The notes under the pieces are model-generated. The model saw only the letters and a list, made by a program, of their open reading frames with translations. It was not told where the DNA came from and searched no databases. From Serpentinicella alkaliphila (lineage in GTDB: Bacteria; Bacillota; Clostridia; Peptostreptococcales; Natronincolaceae), in assembly GCF_018141405.1 (NCBI RefSeq), contig NZ_CP058648.1, positions 697,001 through 761,000 of the forward strand: 64,000 bases of DNA, given 5' to 3'. The translations under genes were made by a program, and so were the position numbers. Shown one piece after another: positions 38,387-47,748 of this stretch. The first letter of the stretch is position 1. Every line of letters starts with the position of its first letter.

Positions 38387-39766
38387 TTATAGTGTTTTTC
38401 TAATCATTTCCACAAAATCAACATTCCTCTTACTCTGTAATAGTAGACTAATTACCTTTTCAGTAACTTCCTGAACAGGTTGATTACCCAAGGCCCTCCT
38501 CACATTTAAAACAGCCTCCATTTCGCTTTGGCTTAATAGTAATTCTTCCCTTCTTGTTCCTGATTTATTAATATCAACAGCAGGGAAAATTCTTTTTTCT
38601 GAAAGCTTTCTGTCTAAATGTAGCTCCATATTTCCTGTACCTTTGAATTCTTCAAAAATAACATCATCCATACGGCTTCCTGTTTCAACTAAAGCTGTAG
38701 CTATTATTGTTAAACTACCGCCCTCTTCTAGCTTTCTAGCGGCACCAAAAAACCTTTTAGGCTTATGCAGTGCTCCAGGATCTAGCCCTCCTGAAAGGGT
38801 TCTACCAGTAGGAGGAATTGTTAAGTTATATGCCCTAGCTAATCTTGTTATACTATCTAAAAGAATTAATACGTCTTTACCATGCTCTACTAATCTTTGG
38901 GCTCTATTTAATACCATTTCTGCTACTTTAATATGATGACTTGGTAGTTCATCAAATGTAGAGTATACAACCTCACCTTTTATAGACCTTTGCATATCAG
39001 TAACTTCCTCTGGTCGCTCATCAATCAGAAGTACTATAATCTCTATCTCTGGGTGATTTTCTGCAACACTATTAGCTATTTTTTGCATTAAAATAGTTTT
39101 ACCCGCCTTCGGTGGCGCGACAATTACACCCCTCTGACCTTTTCCAATAGGTGCGATTAGGTCAATCAACCTAGTTGCTAACTCTGTGGAATTTTTTTCT
39201 AAACTCATTCTTTCTTTGGGATAAACTGGGGTAAGATCTTCAAAATGTGGTCTTCGGATTGCAGACTCTGGATTTAAATTATTTATTTTTTTAACATAAA
39301 GAAGGGCTTTAAATTTCTCACCACTTTTAGGTGGTCTTGTAATTCCTGTAATCTTATCTCCGGTTCTCATACTAAATCTTCTTATTTGCGAAGGGGATAT
39401 GTAAATATCATTATCACTAGATAAATAATTATCTCTTCTTAAAAATCCATATCCATCCTGATGAATTTCTAATATACCCTCTACTATTTCTACTTCACCG
39501 CTTTCTGGCAGTTCATCTGATAAATGCTGTGGTAGTGCATGCTGCTTTCTTGCATCGACTTGAGCCTTTTCTACTACCACTTCACTATTTTGATTTTCAC
39601 TTATAAGATTGCTACTTTTTTCTTCCAGTTTAACATCTTTTTTCTGTTCGACTATCCATTCGATAATTTCACTCTTTTTATATTTTGATAGATTCGTTAA
39701 TCCCATTTCCTTAGCTACATCCTTAATTTCCTGTAGCTTCATATTTTCTAATTCTTCTAAATTCAA
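38387..39766 (-). CDS. rho: Transcription termination factor Rho
   Basis: This 459-residue hexameric RNA helicase has an N-terminal SAP-like helical segment ([20 protein letters not shown]), a short charged insert, the RNA-binding cold-shock domain ([20 protein letters not shown]), Walker [14 protein letters not shown], Walker [17 protein letters not shown] and [10 protein letters not shown]. The start is TTG at 39766, with GGGGGG 8 bases upstream; in-frame ATGs further up lie inside a leader hairpin and give an atypical N-terminus. Downstream is rpmE. Confidence 0.94.
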   Translation of the reverse strand: MNLEELENMKLQEIKDVAKEMGLTNLSKYKKSEIIEWIVEQKKDVKLEEKSSNLISENQNSEVVVEKAQVDARKQHALPQHLSDELPESGEVEIVEGILEIHQDGYGFLRRDNYLSSDNDIYISPSQIRRFSMRTGDKITGITRPPKSGEKFKALLYVKKINNLNPESAIRRPHFEDLTPVYPKERMSLEKNSTELATRLIDLIAPIGKGQRGVIVAPPKAGKTILMQKIANSVAENHPEIEIIVLLIDERPEEVTDMQRSIKGEVVYSTFDELPSHHIKVAEMVLNRAQRLVEHGKDVLILLDSITRLARAYNLTIPPTGRTLSGGLDPGALHKPKRFFGAARKLEEGGSLTIIATALVETGSRMDDVIFEEFKGTGNMELHLDRKLSEKRIFPAVDINKSGTRREELLLSQSEMEAVLNVRRALGNQPVQEVTEKVISLLLQSKRNVDFVEMIRKTL

Positions 39767-39787
39767 TATAACACCCCCCATAAATAG

Positions 39788-39816
39788 GGACAAAAGATTA
39801 ATCCCTTTTGTCCCTT
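39788..39816 (-). promoter_or_regulatory. Hairpin in the 5' leader of rho
   Basis: GGGACAAAAG and CTTTTGTCCC form a perfect 10-bp stem with an 8-base loop, located between the rho promoter and the rho ribosome binding site (G run at 39775-39780). It could act in rho autoregulation by attenuation or by blocking ribosome loading. No U run follows immediately. Confidence 0.55.
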
Positions 39817-39835
39817 TCTTAATTGTCATTAGCAC

Positions 39836-39864
39836 ATTCTAACACTATTACATTTATCAGTCAA
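39836..39864 (-). promoter_or_regulatory. Sigma-A promoter of rho
   Basis: On the minus strand TTGACT (39864-39859), a 17-bp spacer and TAGAAT (39841-39836). It lies between glpX and rho, giving a leader of about 60 nt that contains the hairpin. Confidence 0.65.
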
Positions 39865-39883
39865 TTGCTAGATTTACTAACAA

Positions 39884-40855
39884 TTAATAAGCATACTTAG
39901 GCTTTTTATTTAACTTATGAATTGCTTCAATAAAACGAATAGTTCCAGTTTCTGATCTCATTACAACAGAGTGGGTTTTTACTCTTCCATTCCCTGCATA
40001 AACAACCCCCTTTAAAAGCTCTCCATCAGAAATTCCTGTAGCAGCAAAGTAAGCTTCATCTCCCTTTACTAAATCATTCATATATAACACTTTATTGACA
40101 TCTACACCCATTTTTATACATCTTGCTATTTCTGCGTCCTCATATGGTATTAATTTTCCTTGAAATTCTCCACCCATACACTTAAGTGCTGCTGCTGCAA
40201 TAACACCTTCTGGAGCACCACCAATGCCTAGTAGTATATCAACACCTGTATGATCAAAGCATGTTGCTAAAGCTGCTGCAACATCCCCATCATTAAATAG
40301 CTTAATTCTCGCACCTGCCTCCCGGCATTGTCTAATAATTTCTTCATGTCTTGGTCTATCTAATATTGTAACAGTTAAATCTTCTATGCTTTTATTTAAA
40401 GACTCTGCAGTTGCTTTTAAATTCTCGATTACTGGAGCATCAATATGTATTTTACCTGCAGCCTTAGGTCCTACAGCAATTTTATTCATGTACATATCAG
40501 GGGCATTTAGGAGACATCCTCTAGGGGCTACTGCAACAACAGCTATGGCATTCGGAAGTCCTTTAGCTACAGCATTAGTACCTTCCACAGGGTCCACAGC
40601 TATATCCACCTTCACAGAGCTTTGTCCACAACTTCCAACAACTTCCCCGATATATAGCATTGGGGCCTCGTCAAGTTCACCTTCCCCTATAACTACTATA
40701 CCCTCTATATCTAATGTATCAAACATCTTTCTCATTCCATCTACTCCAGCCTGGTCTGCAGCATTTTTATCACCTCTACCTAAATGCTTTGCAGCACCTA
40801 AAGCCGCAGTTTCAGTCACCCTTACTAGATCAACAGCCAGATTACGATTCAACAA
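39884..40855 (-). CDS. glpX: Class II fructose-1,6-bisphosphatase
   Basis: This 323-residue enzyme of gluconeogenesis removes the 1-phosphate of fructose-1,6-bisphosphate using Mn2+. GlpX motifs are [34 protein letters not shown] and [20 protein letters not shown]. Length is standard. The neighbour order tal-glpX-rho matches related Firmicutes. It is preceded by an AAGGAGG site. Confidence 0.95.
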   Translation of the reverse strand: MLNRNLAVDLVRVTETAALGAAKHLGRGDKNAADQAGVDGMRKMFDTLDIEGIVVIGEGELDEAPMLYIGEVVGSCGQSSVKVDIAVDPVEGTNAVAKGLPNAIAVVAVAPRGCLLNAPDMYMNKIAVGPKAAGKIHIDAPVIENLKATAESLNKSIEDLTVTILDRPRHEEIIRQCREAGARIKLFNDGDVAAALATCFDHTGVDILLGIGGAPEGVIAAAALKCMGGEFQGKLIPYEDAEIARCIKMGVDVNKVLYMNDLVKGDEAYFAATGISDGELLKGVVYAGNGRVKTHSVVMRSETGTIRFIEAIHKLNKKPKYAY

Positions 40856-40908
40856 AATTCCTCCTTTGTAATTTACTCATCTAAGTATACGAAAGAACAT
40901 ATATTGTG

Positions 40909-41550
40909 TCAATTAACTGATTTCCAATCATCTAAAAATTTCTTAATCCCTATATCAGTTAGTGGATGACTAACCATTTGCTTAAATATACTATATGGTA
41001 TAGTTGCAATATGTGCACCAGCCTTAGCACAATCAGTAACATGATTTATGTTTCTTATGCTTGCTGCAATTATTTCAGTATCAATACCGTGAATATCAAA
41101 AATATTTACTATATCTTCAACTAAACTTAATCCACTTTGACCTATATCATCTAATCTACCCAAAAATGGGCTAACATAACTAGCACCCGCCCTTGCTGCT
41201 AAAAGAGCCTGAGTCCCTGAGAAAACAAGAGTTACATTTGTTGGTATTCCAAGTTTACTAAACTCTGATACCGCCTTTAATCCCTCCGCAGTCATAGGTA
41301 CTTTAATTACTATATTTTCATGGATTTTGTATAGTTCTTTACCCTCAGCTATCATTTCTTCAGCATTTTCAGAAATAACCTCAGCACTTATAGGCCCATT
41401 AACTATTTCAGTTATTTCTTTAATAACCTGCTTAAAATCTCTTCCTTCCTTTACTATTAATGAAGGATTTGTAGTAACCCCTCCTAAAACCCCCCACTTA
41501 GCTATTTCTTCTATCTCACTAACATTAGCTGTATCAATAAATAACTTCAT
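40909..41550 (-). CDS. tal: Transaldolase (small, TalC/FSA-like)
   Basis: This 213-residue Schiff-base aldolase starts [19 protein letters not shown] and contains [32 protein letters not shown] (Schiff-base Lys), SFLGRLDD-like [12 protein letters not shown], and [11 protein letters not shown]. It moves a dihydroxyacetone unit between sugar phosphates in the pentose phosphate pathway. The subfamily (transaldolase versus fructose-6-phosphate aldolase) cannot be settled by eye, but Firmicutes proteins of this type are usually true transaldolases. Confidence 0.93.
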   Translation of the reverse strand: MKLFIDTANVSEIEEIAKWGVLGGVTTNPSLIVKEGRDFKQVIKEITEIVNGPISAEVISENAEEMIAEGKELYKIHENIVIKVPMTAEGLKAVSEFSKLGIPTNVTLVFSGTQALLAARAGASYVSPFLGRLDDIGQSGLSLVEDIVNIFDIHGIDTEIIAASIRNINHVTDCAKAGAHIATIPYSIFKQMVSHPLTDIGIKKFLDDWKSVN

Positions 41551-41570
41551 TGTTATTGCCCCCTTCTAAT

Positions 41571-42071
41571 CATCGTATATTTAAACTTTTTTATATTATA
41601 CTCAATTTACTAAATTTATATTTCCTTTATATATTTTAATGTTAGCATTTAAACATGTCCATATATATCCATTTTCTATATTAACCAACTCACCCTCTAT
41701 ATCCTTCTTTTTGTACAAGATTTATATATATTATATTCTAATATAAGTCTCTTTCTTTCTGATATCAAGTAATTTTGAGTAAATTATAAGAATATTTAGT
41801 ATATTTCGAAAATATAATAGGTAGTATAAACGTTGAAATTTACAGGTTTTGTTAATAAAATAACGCTTGCATAATAGGCATACCCATTATATAATATTTA
41901 AGTGAACAAAGTTATTTTTTAAATTTTCTAAATATTCGAATTTGAGTGGTAATATTCTCCATTATGAATATTTGTTTCTGCTTAAATACCTGTTTTTAAA
42001 TCAATGGAATAAACATTGAATTTAAATAAACTATCATTTTTATTATATCATTAAAAAAGGAGGTAAATTGT
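41571..42071 (+). promoter_or_regulatory. Intergenic region with promoter of the NSS transporter
   Basis: No gene is seen in this AT-rich 500 bp. A promoter TTGCAT (41867-41872), 17-bp spacer, TATAAT (41890-41895) would give a 5' leader of about 170 nt to the transporter. Within it, AATATTC and GAATATT (about 41934-41970) may pair weakly. I recognise no known riboswitch class. Confidence 0.55.
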
Positions 42072-43541
42072 ATGAGTTTAGAAACGAAACAAAGAGAACA
42101 ATGGGGTTCTAGAGTTGCATTCATTCTTGCTGCTGCTGGGTCTGCTGTTGGATTAGGAAACATCTGGCGTTTCCCTTATGTTGTTGGTACAAATGGAGGA
42201 GCTGCGTTCGTAATTATTTATCTTTTTATAATCGCACTTATTGGATATCCTATGATGGTAACTGAAATGGCTATTGGTCAAAAAACAAAGAGAAACGCAA
42301 TTGGTGCCTTTAGAGATTTAGCACCAAACACACCATGGTGGGTTGCAGGGGCCCTAGGGGTACTTGCAGGGTTCGTAATTCTGTCATTCTACTCTGTAGT
42401 TGCTGGTTGGACATTATCTTACTTCTTTAAAACACTAGCTGGTGATTTAGGAGTTGGAACTGATTTTGTTGGCACTTTTATTGGTCACATTACAAGTGAC
42501 TGGGCGCCACTATTTTGGCACTTTGTATTTATGGGTCTTACCTTAGGAATTATCGGATTAGGAGTTGTTAAAGGTATTGAAAAAACTGTTAAAATTTTAA
42601 TGCCTGCATTATTTGTACTTTTAATAGCATTAGTTGGTAGAGCTTTAACATTACCAGGGGCTGGAGCAGGGGTAGAGTTCCTTATAAAACCTGACTTTAG
42701 CAAAATTACTGCACAGTCTATATTAGGTGCCGTAGGGCAAGCATTCTTTACACTTAGTTTAGGTATGGGTTGTATGATCACTTACGGAAGTTATTTAGAT
42801 GATAAAGAAAACATTAATGATAACGCAGCTTGGGTAGTTGGATTAGATACAGCTGTTGCTTTAATCGCTGGTTTCGCTATCTTCCCAGCAGTATTCGCAT
42901 TAGGATTTGACCCAGCAGCAGGTGGTGGATTAGCATTTATTACTCTTCCAGCAGTATTTGCATCTATGCCTGGTGGAACGATTTTCGGAGCAGCATTCTT
43001 CTTATTACTAGCTGTTGCAGCTTTAACATCTGCTATATCGCTTCTTGAAGTAGTTGTTGCTTACTATATTGACGAAAAAGGTTGGTCAAGACAAAAAGCT
43101 TCACTTATTATTGGTACTTTAATTTTCATACTTGGAATTCCTGCATCTTTATCAATGGGTAGATGGTCAGGATTCACGATTTTAGGATATAACTTCTTCG
43201 ATTTCTTAGATTTCCTACAAGAAAGTATTTTACTTCCTGTTGGTGGGTTATTAACAGCAATATTTGCTGGTTATGTATGGTCAGCTAAGAAAACTAGAGA
43301 ACATTCAAATATTAATAAATCTGCTATTAGATTAGGTACTTGGTTTGATGTTTTAATTATGTATGTTTCTCCTATCGCAGTTTCTGTAGTTATGGTAACT
43401 GGATTAGTTGATAAATTAAAAGACATCGTTCCAAATATTAGACCAATAGCTTATGGATCTCTTTCATTAATTATCTTATTTGCAGTTTGGGCTGTGAATG
43501 ATGCAAGAAAGAAATTAGCTACTGAAAAAGCAAAAGCGTAA
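42072..43541 (+). CDS. Neurotransmitter:sodium symporter (NSS/SNF) family transporter
   Basis: This 489-residue LeuT-fold protein has about twelve membrane helices. The unwound TM1 motif AAAGSAVGLGNIWRFPYVVG, and GYPMMVTEMAIGQ in TM2, define the family. It imports an amino acid (often tryptophan, tyrosine, leucine or alanine) with Na+. A GGAGG site precedes the ATG. It is transcribed convergent with the his operon and ends at a strong terminator. The substrate is not predictable by eye. Confidence 0.93.
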   Translation: MSLETKQREQWGSRVAFILAAAGSAVGLGNIWRFPYVVGTNGGAAFVIIYLFIIALIGYPMMVTEMAIGQKTKRNAIGAFRDLAPNTPWWVAGALGVLAGFVILSFYSVVAGWTLSYFFKTLAGDLGVGTDFVGTFIGHITSDWAPLFWHFVFMGLTLGIIGLGVVKGIEKTVKILMPALFVLLIALVGRALTLPGAGAGVEFLIKPDFSKITAQSILGAVGQAFFTLSLGMGCMITYGSYLDDKENINDNAAWVVGLDTAVALIAGFAIFPAVFALGFDPAAGGGLAFITLPAVFASMPGGTIFGAAFFLLLAVAALTSAISLLEVVVAYYIDEKGWSRQKASLIIGTLIFILGIPASLSMGRWSGFTILGYNFFDFLDFLQESILLPVGGLLTAIFAGYVWSAKKTREHSNINKSAIRLGTWFDVLIMYVSPIAVSVVMVTGLVDKLKDIVPNIRPIAYGSLSLIILFAVWAVNDARKKLATEKAKA

Positions 43542-43575
43542 TTTTCTTAAAATTACAATAAACCCAAAACCAAGT

Positions 43576-43608
43576 AAAAAGCACCGGCTAACCTCGGTGC
43601 TTTTTACT
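43576..43608. terminator. Strong bidirectional terminator, NSS gene and his operon
   Basis: AAAAAGCACCG and CGGTGCTTTTT pair perfectly over 11 bp with an 8-base loop. A second hairpin, AAGGTG/CACCTT at 43626-43651, lies at the hisIE stop. Confidence 0.92.
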
Positions 43609-43657
43609 TTTCTCTTAAATTTAAGAAGGTGCTGATCTTAATCAACACCTTTTATAC

Positions 43658-44296
43658 TTAGTTATGTCTTTTATTCAGCTCTTTATATATTTCTTCAAGA
43701 GAAACTTCCTTCTCATTAAGTAACACAAATAAGTGATATATTAAATCAGAAGTTTCATAAATTAGTTCTTCTTTATTAATATTCTTAGCAGCTATAATAA
43801 CCTCTGCATTTTCTTCCCCTACTTTTTTTAATATTTTATCTATACCCTTATCAAATAAGTAGTTAGTATAGGAGCCTTCCTTTGGATTTAGCTTTCTATC
43901 CTTAATAACATTATATATCTTTTCTAAAATAGTAATATCCACTTCATTTTCCCTATTAGTTTGCTCTACAAGCTCATTAAAGAAACAGTTTCTTGCTCCA
44001 GTATGGCAGGCAACTCCTATTTGCTCAACCTTAATAAGAAGTGTATCTCCGTCACAGTCATAGTTTATAGCCTTTACATATTGAAAATGTCCTGAGGTTT
44101 CTCCTTTGTTCCAAAGTGCTCCTCTGCTCCTACTCCAAAACCATGTAGTTCCTGTTTCTAGTGTTTTCTCTAAAGATTCCGCATTCATATATGCCATCAT
44201 TAACACTTCTTTACTATTAATATCTTGAATAATTGCAGGTATTAACCCTTTATCATCATATTTAATATTGTCTAAAGCCATCTCTTCTAAAGCCAT
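43658..44296 (-). CDS. hisIE: Bifunctional phosphoribosyl-AMP cyclohydrolase / phosphoribosyl-ATP pyrophosphatase
   Basis: This 212-residue fusion has a HisI domain (about 10-115; [17 protein letters not shown], zinc and catalytic [20 protein letters not shown]) and a HisE domain (about 120-212; [33 protein letters not shown]). It carries out the second and third steps of histidine synthesis. It is last in the hisHAFIE unit, 8 bp after hisF. A repeated ATGGCTTTAGA offers an alternative start at 44281. Confidence 0.95.
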   Translation of the reverse strand: MALEEMALDNIKYDDKGLIPAIIQDINSKEVLMMAYMNAESLEKTLETGTTWFWSRSRGALWNKGETSGHFQYVKAINYDCDGDTLLIKVEQIGVACHTGARNCFFNELVEQTNRENEVDITILEKIYNVIKDRKLNPKEGSYTNYLFDKGIDKILKKVGEENAEVIIAAKNINKEELIYETSDLIYHLFVLLNEKEVSLEEIYKELNKRHN

Positions 44297-44304
44297 CCCT
44301 ATCC

Positions 44305-45063
44305 CTACTTTCTTATTTCTATTCCCTTATTACTAAGATAACTCTTCAGATCATTAATTTCAACCTCTTTAAAATGAAATAATGATGCAGCAAGGGCAGC
44401 ATCTGCCTTACCCTCTGAAAAGGCCTCATAAAAATCCTCCAGCTTACCCGCTCCGCCGGATGCAATTACAGGTATATTAACTGCTTCACTTATAAGTCTA
44501 GTAATTTCTAAATCGTATCCAGATTTAGTACCATCCTTATCCATACTAGTTAAAAGTATTTCTCCTGCTCCTAGCTCAGCTACCTTCTTTGCCCAACTAA
44601 CAGCCTCTAGACCCGTATCCTCTCTTCCACCCTTTACATATACATGGTGACTACCATCTTCCTGCTTTTTAACATCAATTGCTATTACAACAGCCTGACT
44701 TCCAAAAAGCTTAGCACATTGAGTAATTATTTCTGGTGTTTTTACAGCTGCAGAGTTAATTGACACTTTATCTGCTCCAGCCTGTAATACCTCGCGAAAG
44801 TCCTCTACGGATCTAATCCCTCCACCTACGGTTAAAGGAATAAATACTTGCTCTGCAGTTTTTTTAACCACATCCATAATAATATCTCTTTCTTCATTAG
44901 ATGCAGTTATATCTAAAAAGACAATCTCATCCGCACCTTGCTCATTATATGCCTTAGCAATTTCAACTGGATCTCCAGCATCTATTAAATTTACAAAATT
45001 TACGCCCTTAACAACTCTACCCTTATTAACATCTAAACAGGGAATAATCCTCTTAGTTAGCAT
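44305..45063 (-). CDS. hisF: Imidazole glycerol phosphate synthase subunit HisF
   Basis: This 252-residue TIM barrel is the cyclase subunit. It starts [20 protein letters not shown] with the first catalytic Asp, and AIDVKKQED holds the second. [12 protein letters not shown] and [10 protein letters not shown] are phosphate-binding loops. It forms a complex with HisH, using its ammonia to make IGP and AICAR. It abuts hisA with no gap (45063/45064). Confidence 0.97.
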   Translation of the reverse strand: MLTKRIIPCLDVNKGRVVKGVNFVNLIDAGDPVEIAKAYNEQGADEIVFLDITASNEERDIIMDVVKKTAEQVFIPLTVGGGIRSVEDFREVLQAGADKVSINSAAVKTPEIITQCAKLFGSQAVVIAIDVKKQEDGSHHVYVKGGREDTGLEAVSWAKKVAELGAGEILLTSMDKDGTKSGYDLEITRLISEAVNIPVIASGGAGKLEDFYEAFSEGKADAALAASLFHFKEVEINDLKSYLSNKGIEIRK

Positions 45064-45771
45064 TTATTTCACCTCTATCTTTTCTAAATCCACCCTTCCC
45101 TCATAAAGGGCTTTTCCTACTATTGCTCCCGCAACACCGATTTCTTTAAGTTTAACTAAATCATCCTCAGAAGAAACTCCACCGGAGGCTATAATATCGA
45201 TATTAACTCTATCCTTTAAATAGTTTATAGCTTCAAAGTTAGGTCCCTTTAGCATCCCATCCCTAGCAATATCTGTATATACTATGGTTTTAACTCCTAA
45301 TTCCTCCATCTCCCTAGCAAAGTCTACTGCAGAAACTTCACTGGTTTTAGTCCATCCATCAATAGCTACATAACCATTATGGGCATCAATTGAAACAATT
45401 ATTTTATCCCCATAGGAATTAACTGCTTCCTTTAGCATATCCTTATCCTGCAGAGCCTTTGTTCCTAAAATAACTCTATTTACTCCTACATTAAAAAGGT
45501 TATTCATAACTTCAAGGCTTCTTATTCCGCCCCCTACTTGTATTGGAATATTTACTACTTCCCTTATTCTTTTGATTTGCTCTAGGTTTTTAGAAACCCC
45601 ATCAAAGGCCCCGTCTAAATCTACTATGTGAAGAATCTTAGCCCCTTTTTTCTCCCACATAATAGCAACATCCTCTGGTTTTTCAAAATATATTATTTCT
45701 TCATCTTTTTTTCCCTGTGTTAGTCTAACGCACTTCCCATCTTTAATATCTATTGCTGGATAAATAACCAC
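45064..45771 (-). CDS. hisA: ProFAR isomerase HisA
   Basis: This 235-residue TIM barrel starts MVIYPAIDIKDGKCVRLTQG (catalytic Asp at 8) with YTDIARDGMLKGPNFE (second Asp region) and the phosphate loops QVGGGIRS and SGGVSSEDDL. It isomerises ProFAR to PRFAR. Its start overlaps the hisH stop by 1 bp. It is paralogous to HisF. Confidence 0.97.
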   Translation of the reverse strand: MVIYPAIDIKDGKCVRLTQGKKDEEIIYFEKPEDVAIMWEKKGAKILHIVDLDGAFDGVSKNLEQIKRIREVVNIPIQVGGGIRSLEVMNNLFNVGVNRVILGTKALQDKDMLKEAVNSYGDKIIVSIDAHNGYVAIDGWTKTSEVSAVDFAREMEELGVKTIVYTDIARDGMLKGPNFEAINYLKDRVNIDIIASGGVSSEDDLVKLKEIGVAGAIVGKALYEGRVDLEKIEVK

Positions 45772-46373
45772 TATATCAACTCCCCAAAATTCTTTAGTAT
45801 TTTTAATCCTGTACTACTACTTTTTTCAGGATGAAATTGAATCCCGAATATATTATCCTTTTGAACTATTGCAGGTATTTCTATACCATAATCTGTTGTC
45901 GCAATAACTACATCCTTACTTTGCGGTTTAGCATAATAGGAGTGGACAAAATAGAAATACGACTGAGGATCTGCACCTTTTAATATACTTGATTCAAATT
46001 TAATATTTAAATTATTCCAGCCCATATGGGGTATTTTATTACCCTCAGGGATTTTTACTATATCCCCTGTTATTACATTGAGACCTTCACTTTTTTCAAC
46101 CTCATATCCATAAGAGAATAAAATTTGCATACCTAGACAAATGCCAAGAAAGGGCTTTCCGGTGCTAACCTCCTCACGGATAACCTCATCTAACCCTAAG
46201 TTTTTTAAATTATTCATTGCATCATAAAAGGCTCCTACTCCAGGAATAACGATGGCCTTTGAATTTTTAATATCTTCTTTTTCATAGGTAACGATAGCGT
46301 CATAGCCTACGGTTTCAAAGGCCTTTTGAACGCTTCTTAAATTACCCATACCATAATTTACTATAGCAATCAT
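45771..46373 (-). CDS. hisH: Imidazole glycerol phosphate synthase glutaminase subunit HisH
   Basis: This 200-residue class I glutamine amidotransferase has nucleophile Cys in FLGICLGMQILF and His/Glu in GIQFHPEKSS. It supplies ammonia to HisF. It is first in the hisHAFIE unit. Upstream of its ATG is a 100-bp gap shared with the divergent LysM gene, so this half of the pathway needs its own promoter there. Confidence 0.96.
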   Translation of the reverse strand: MIAIVNYGMGNLRSVQKAFETVGYDAIVTYEKEDIKNSKAIVIPGVGAFYDAMNNLKNLGLDEVIREEVSTGKPFLGICLGMQILFSYGYEVEKSEGLNVITGDIVKIPEGNKIPHMGWNNLNIKFESSILKGADPQSYFYFVHSYYAKPQSKDVVIATTDYGIEIPAIVQKDNIFGIQFHPEKSSSTGLKILKNFGELI

Positions 46374-46474
46374 TACTTTATCAACTCCATTAAAATTTTA
46401 TTGAACCACATTTAGCACTTTTGAATAAAATATATAAACTATGTTTTAATTTTTTTATTTAAGGAGGAATTTAT

Positions 46475-47014
46475 ATGGAAAATGAAGCAACTACCACCCG
46501 TACATGTCCCCCAGGAACAATTCCATACGTTATAAAGTCTGGAGATACTTTCTATAAGTTAGCAAAGGAATATAATACTACTGTAGCTGCTATTATATCT
46601 GCTAATCCCCTAGTAGATCCTGAAAAACTTAAAATAGGTGAAACAATTTGTATCCCTACTCAAAAGGTTCATCCCCCATGTCCCGAAGGAAATTACTATA
46701 CTATTCAACCCGGGGATACTCTTTATAGGATAGCTATACGGTACAATATATCCTTAGATGATTTAATTCATGCTAACCCATTACTTGATCCTGCAAGACT
46801 TGAAATAGGGCAAATTATTTGTATACCAGTAGCAACTCCACCGGTTACATGTCCACCTGGCACTAGGTCTTATATGATTAAGGCAGGGGATACATTCTAC
46901 AATTTAGCTATTAAATATAGGACTACAGTTGATGCCATCCAAAAGGCTAATCCAAATGTAGACCCAACCAGACTTTTAATTGGCCAAATTGTTTGTATGC
47001 CAGAGGTTAAATAG
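46475..47014 (+). CDS. Triple LysM-domain protein inserted in the his locus
   Basis: This 179-residue protein consists of three LysM repeats (about 18-62, 72-115 and 131-176), each preceded by a Cys-Pro motif (CPPGTIPYVIKSGDTFYKLA; CPEGNYYTIQPGDTLYRIA; CPPGTRSYMIKAGDTFYNLA). Each repeat closes with a second Cys (ICIP or VCMP), so each may be disulfide-linked. There is no signal peptide. Such proteins occur in clostridial spore coats (compare SafA/SpoVID-like LysM), but the role here is unknown. AAGGAGG precedes the ATG. Confidence 0.88.
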   Translation: MENEATTTRTCPPGTIPYVIKSGDTFYKLAKEYNTTVAAIISANPLVDPEKLKIGETICIPTQKVHPPCPEGNYYTIQPGDTLYRIAIRYNISLDDLIHANPLLDPARLEIGQIICIPVATPPVTCPPGTRSYMIKAGDTFYNLAIKYRTTVDAIQKANPNVDPTRLLIGQIVCMPEVK

Positions 47015-47026
47015 AATAATTATAAT

Positions 47027-47058
47027 CAGGGAATTATACTGGCATATATAATTCCCTG
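47027..47058 (+). terminator. Terminator of the LysM gene
   Basis: CAGGGAATTATA and TATAATTCCCTG form a perfect 12-bp stem, followed by TTTGTT, 12 bp after the LysM stop. Confidence 0.8.
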
Positions 47059-47070
47059 TTTGTTATATAA

Positions 47071-47130
47071 AAGAGCTTTATGTCAAAGAAATGAATAATA
47101 AGACCGGGGGGTATATAAGACATTGCTCTT
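47071..47130. terminator. Long hairpin between convergent LysM and hisB genes
   Basis: AAGAGC and ATGTC pair with GACAT and GCTCTT across an apical region of about 34 bases that holds a G run (CCGGGGGG). T-rich sequence follows on both strands, so it can end both transcripts and would separate hisZGDCB from hisHAFIE. Confidence 0.65.
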
Positions 47131-47139
47131 TTATTTCTA

Positions 47140-47730
47140 TTAAAGTTTTCCTTTAGTAGACATTACTCCTTTTATTCTTTCATCTATTGAAGTTGCTTCA
47201 TCTAAAGCTCTTCCAAAGGCTTTAAATATGCTCTCTATAATATGATGATCATTTCTTCCATGGATGCATTTTATATGCAGGGTCATTCCACTATTAAAGG
47301 CTAAGGCTCTAAAAAATTCTTCAACCAATTGAACTTCAAAGTTTCCTGTGGAATGACTTATAAAGTTTACATCAAAGTATAAAAAAGGCCGGCCACTAAT
47401 ATCTATAGATACCATCGATAAAGCCTCATCCATAGGGGTAAATACAGTAGCATATCTCTTAATTCCTCGTTTATCCCCTAGAGCCTTACCAATTGCTTCC
47501 CCTAGTACAATAGCAACATCCTCAACCGTATGGTGAAAATCCACCTCTAAGTCACCCTTTGCCTTAATATCCATATTAAAAAATCCATGCTTAGAAACCT
47601 GCTCTAGCATATGGTCTAAAAAACCAATGCCAGTATCAATCTTTTTTTCACCCTGACCATCTATATCTATATATACTTCAATTTTTGTCTCATTAGTTTC
47701 TCTTTGAACTCTATTTTCTCTTTTTTCCAT
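47140..47730 (-). CDS. hisB: Imidazoleglycerol-phosphate dehydratase
   Basis: This 196-residue Mn-dependent enzyme removes water from IGP. The duplicated metal-binding motifs are DFHHTVEDVAIVLGEA and DHHIIESIFKAFGRAL. Length is standard for a monofunctional HisB. It is last in the hisZGDCB unit, 18 bp after hisC. Its downstream neighbour is the opposite-strand LysM gene, not hisH as in the canonical operon. Confidence 0.97.
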   Translation of the reverse strand: MEKRENRVQRETNETKIEVYIDIDGQGEKKIDTGIGFLDHMLEQVSKHGFFNMDIKAKGDLEVDFHHTVEDVAIVLGEAIGKALGDKRGIKRYATVFTPMDEALSMVSIDISGRPFLYFDVNFISHSTGNFEVQLVEEFFRALAFNSGMTLHIKCIHGRNDHHIIESIFKAFGRALDEATSIDERIKGVMSTKGKL

Positions 47731-47748
47731 TGTTATACCCCCTGAAGT

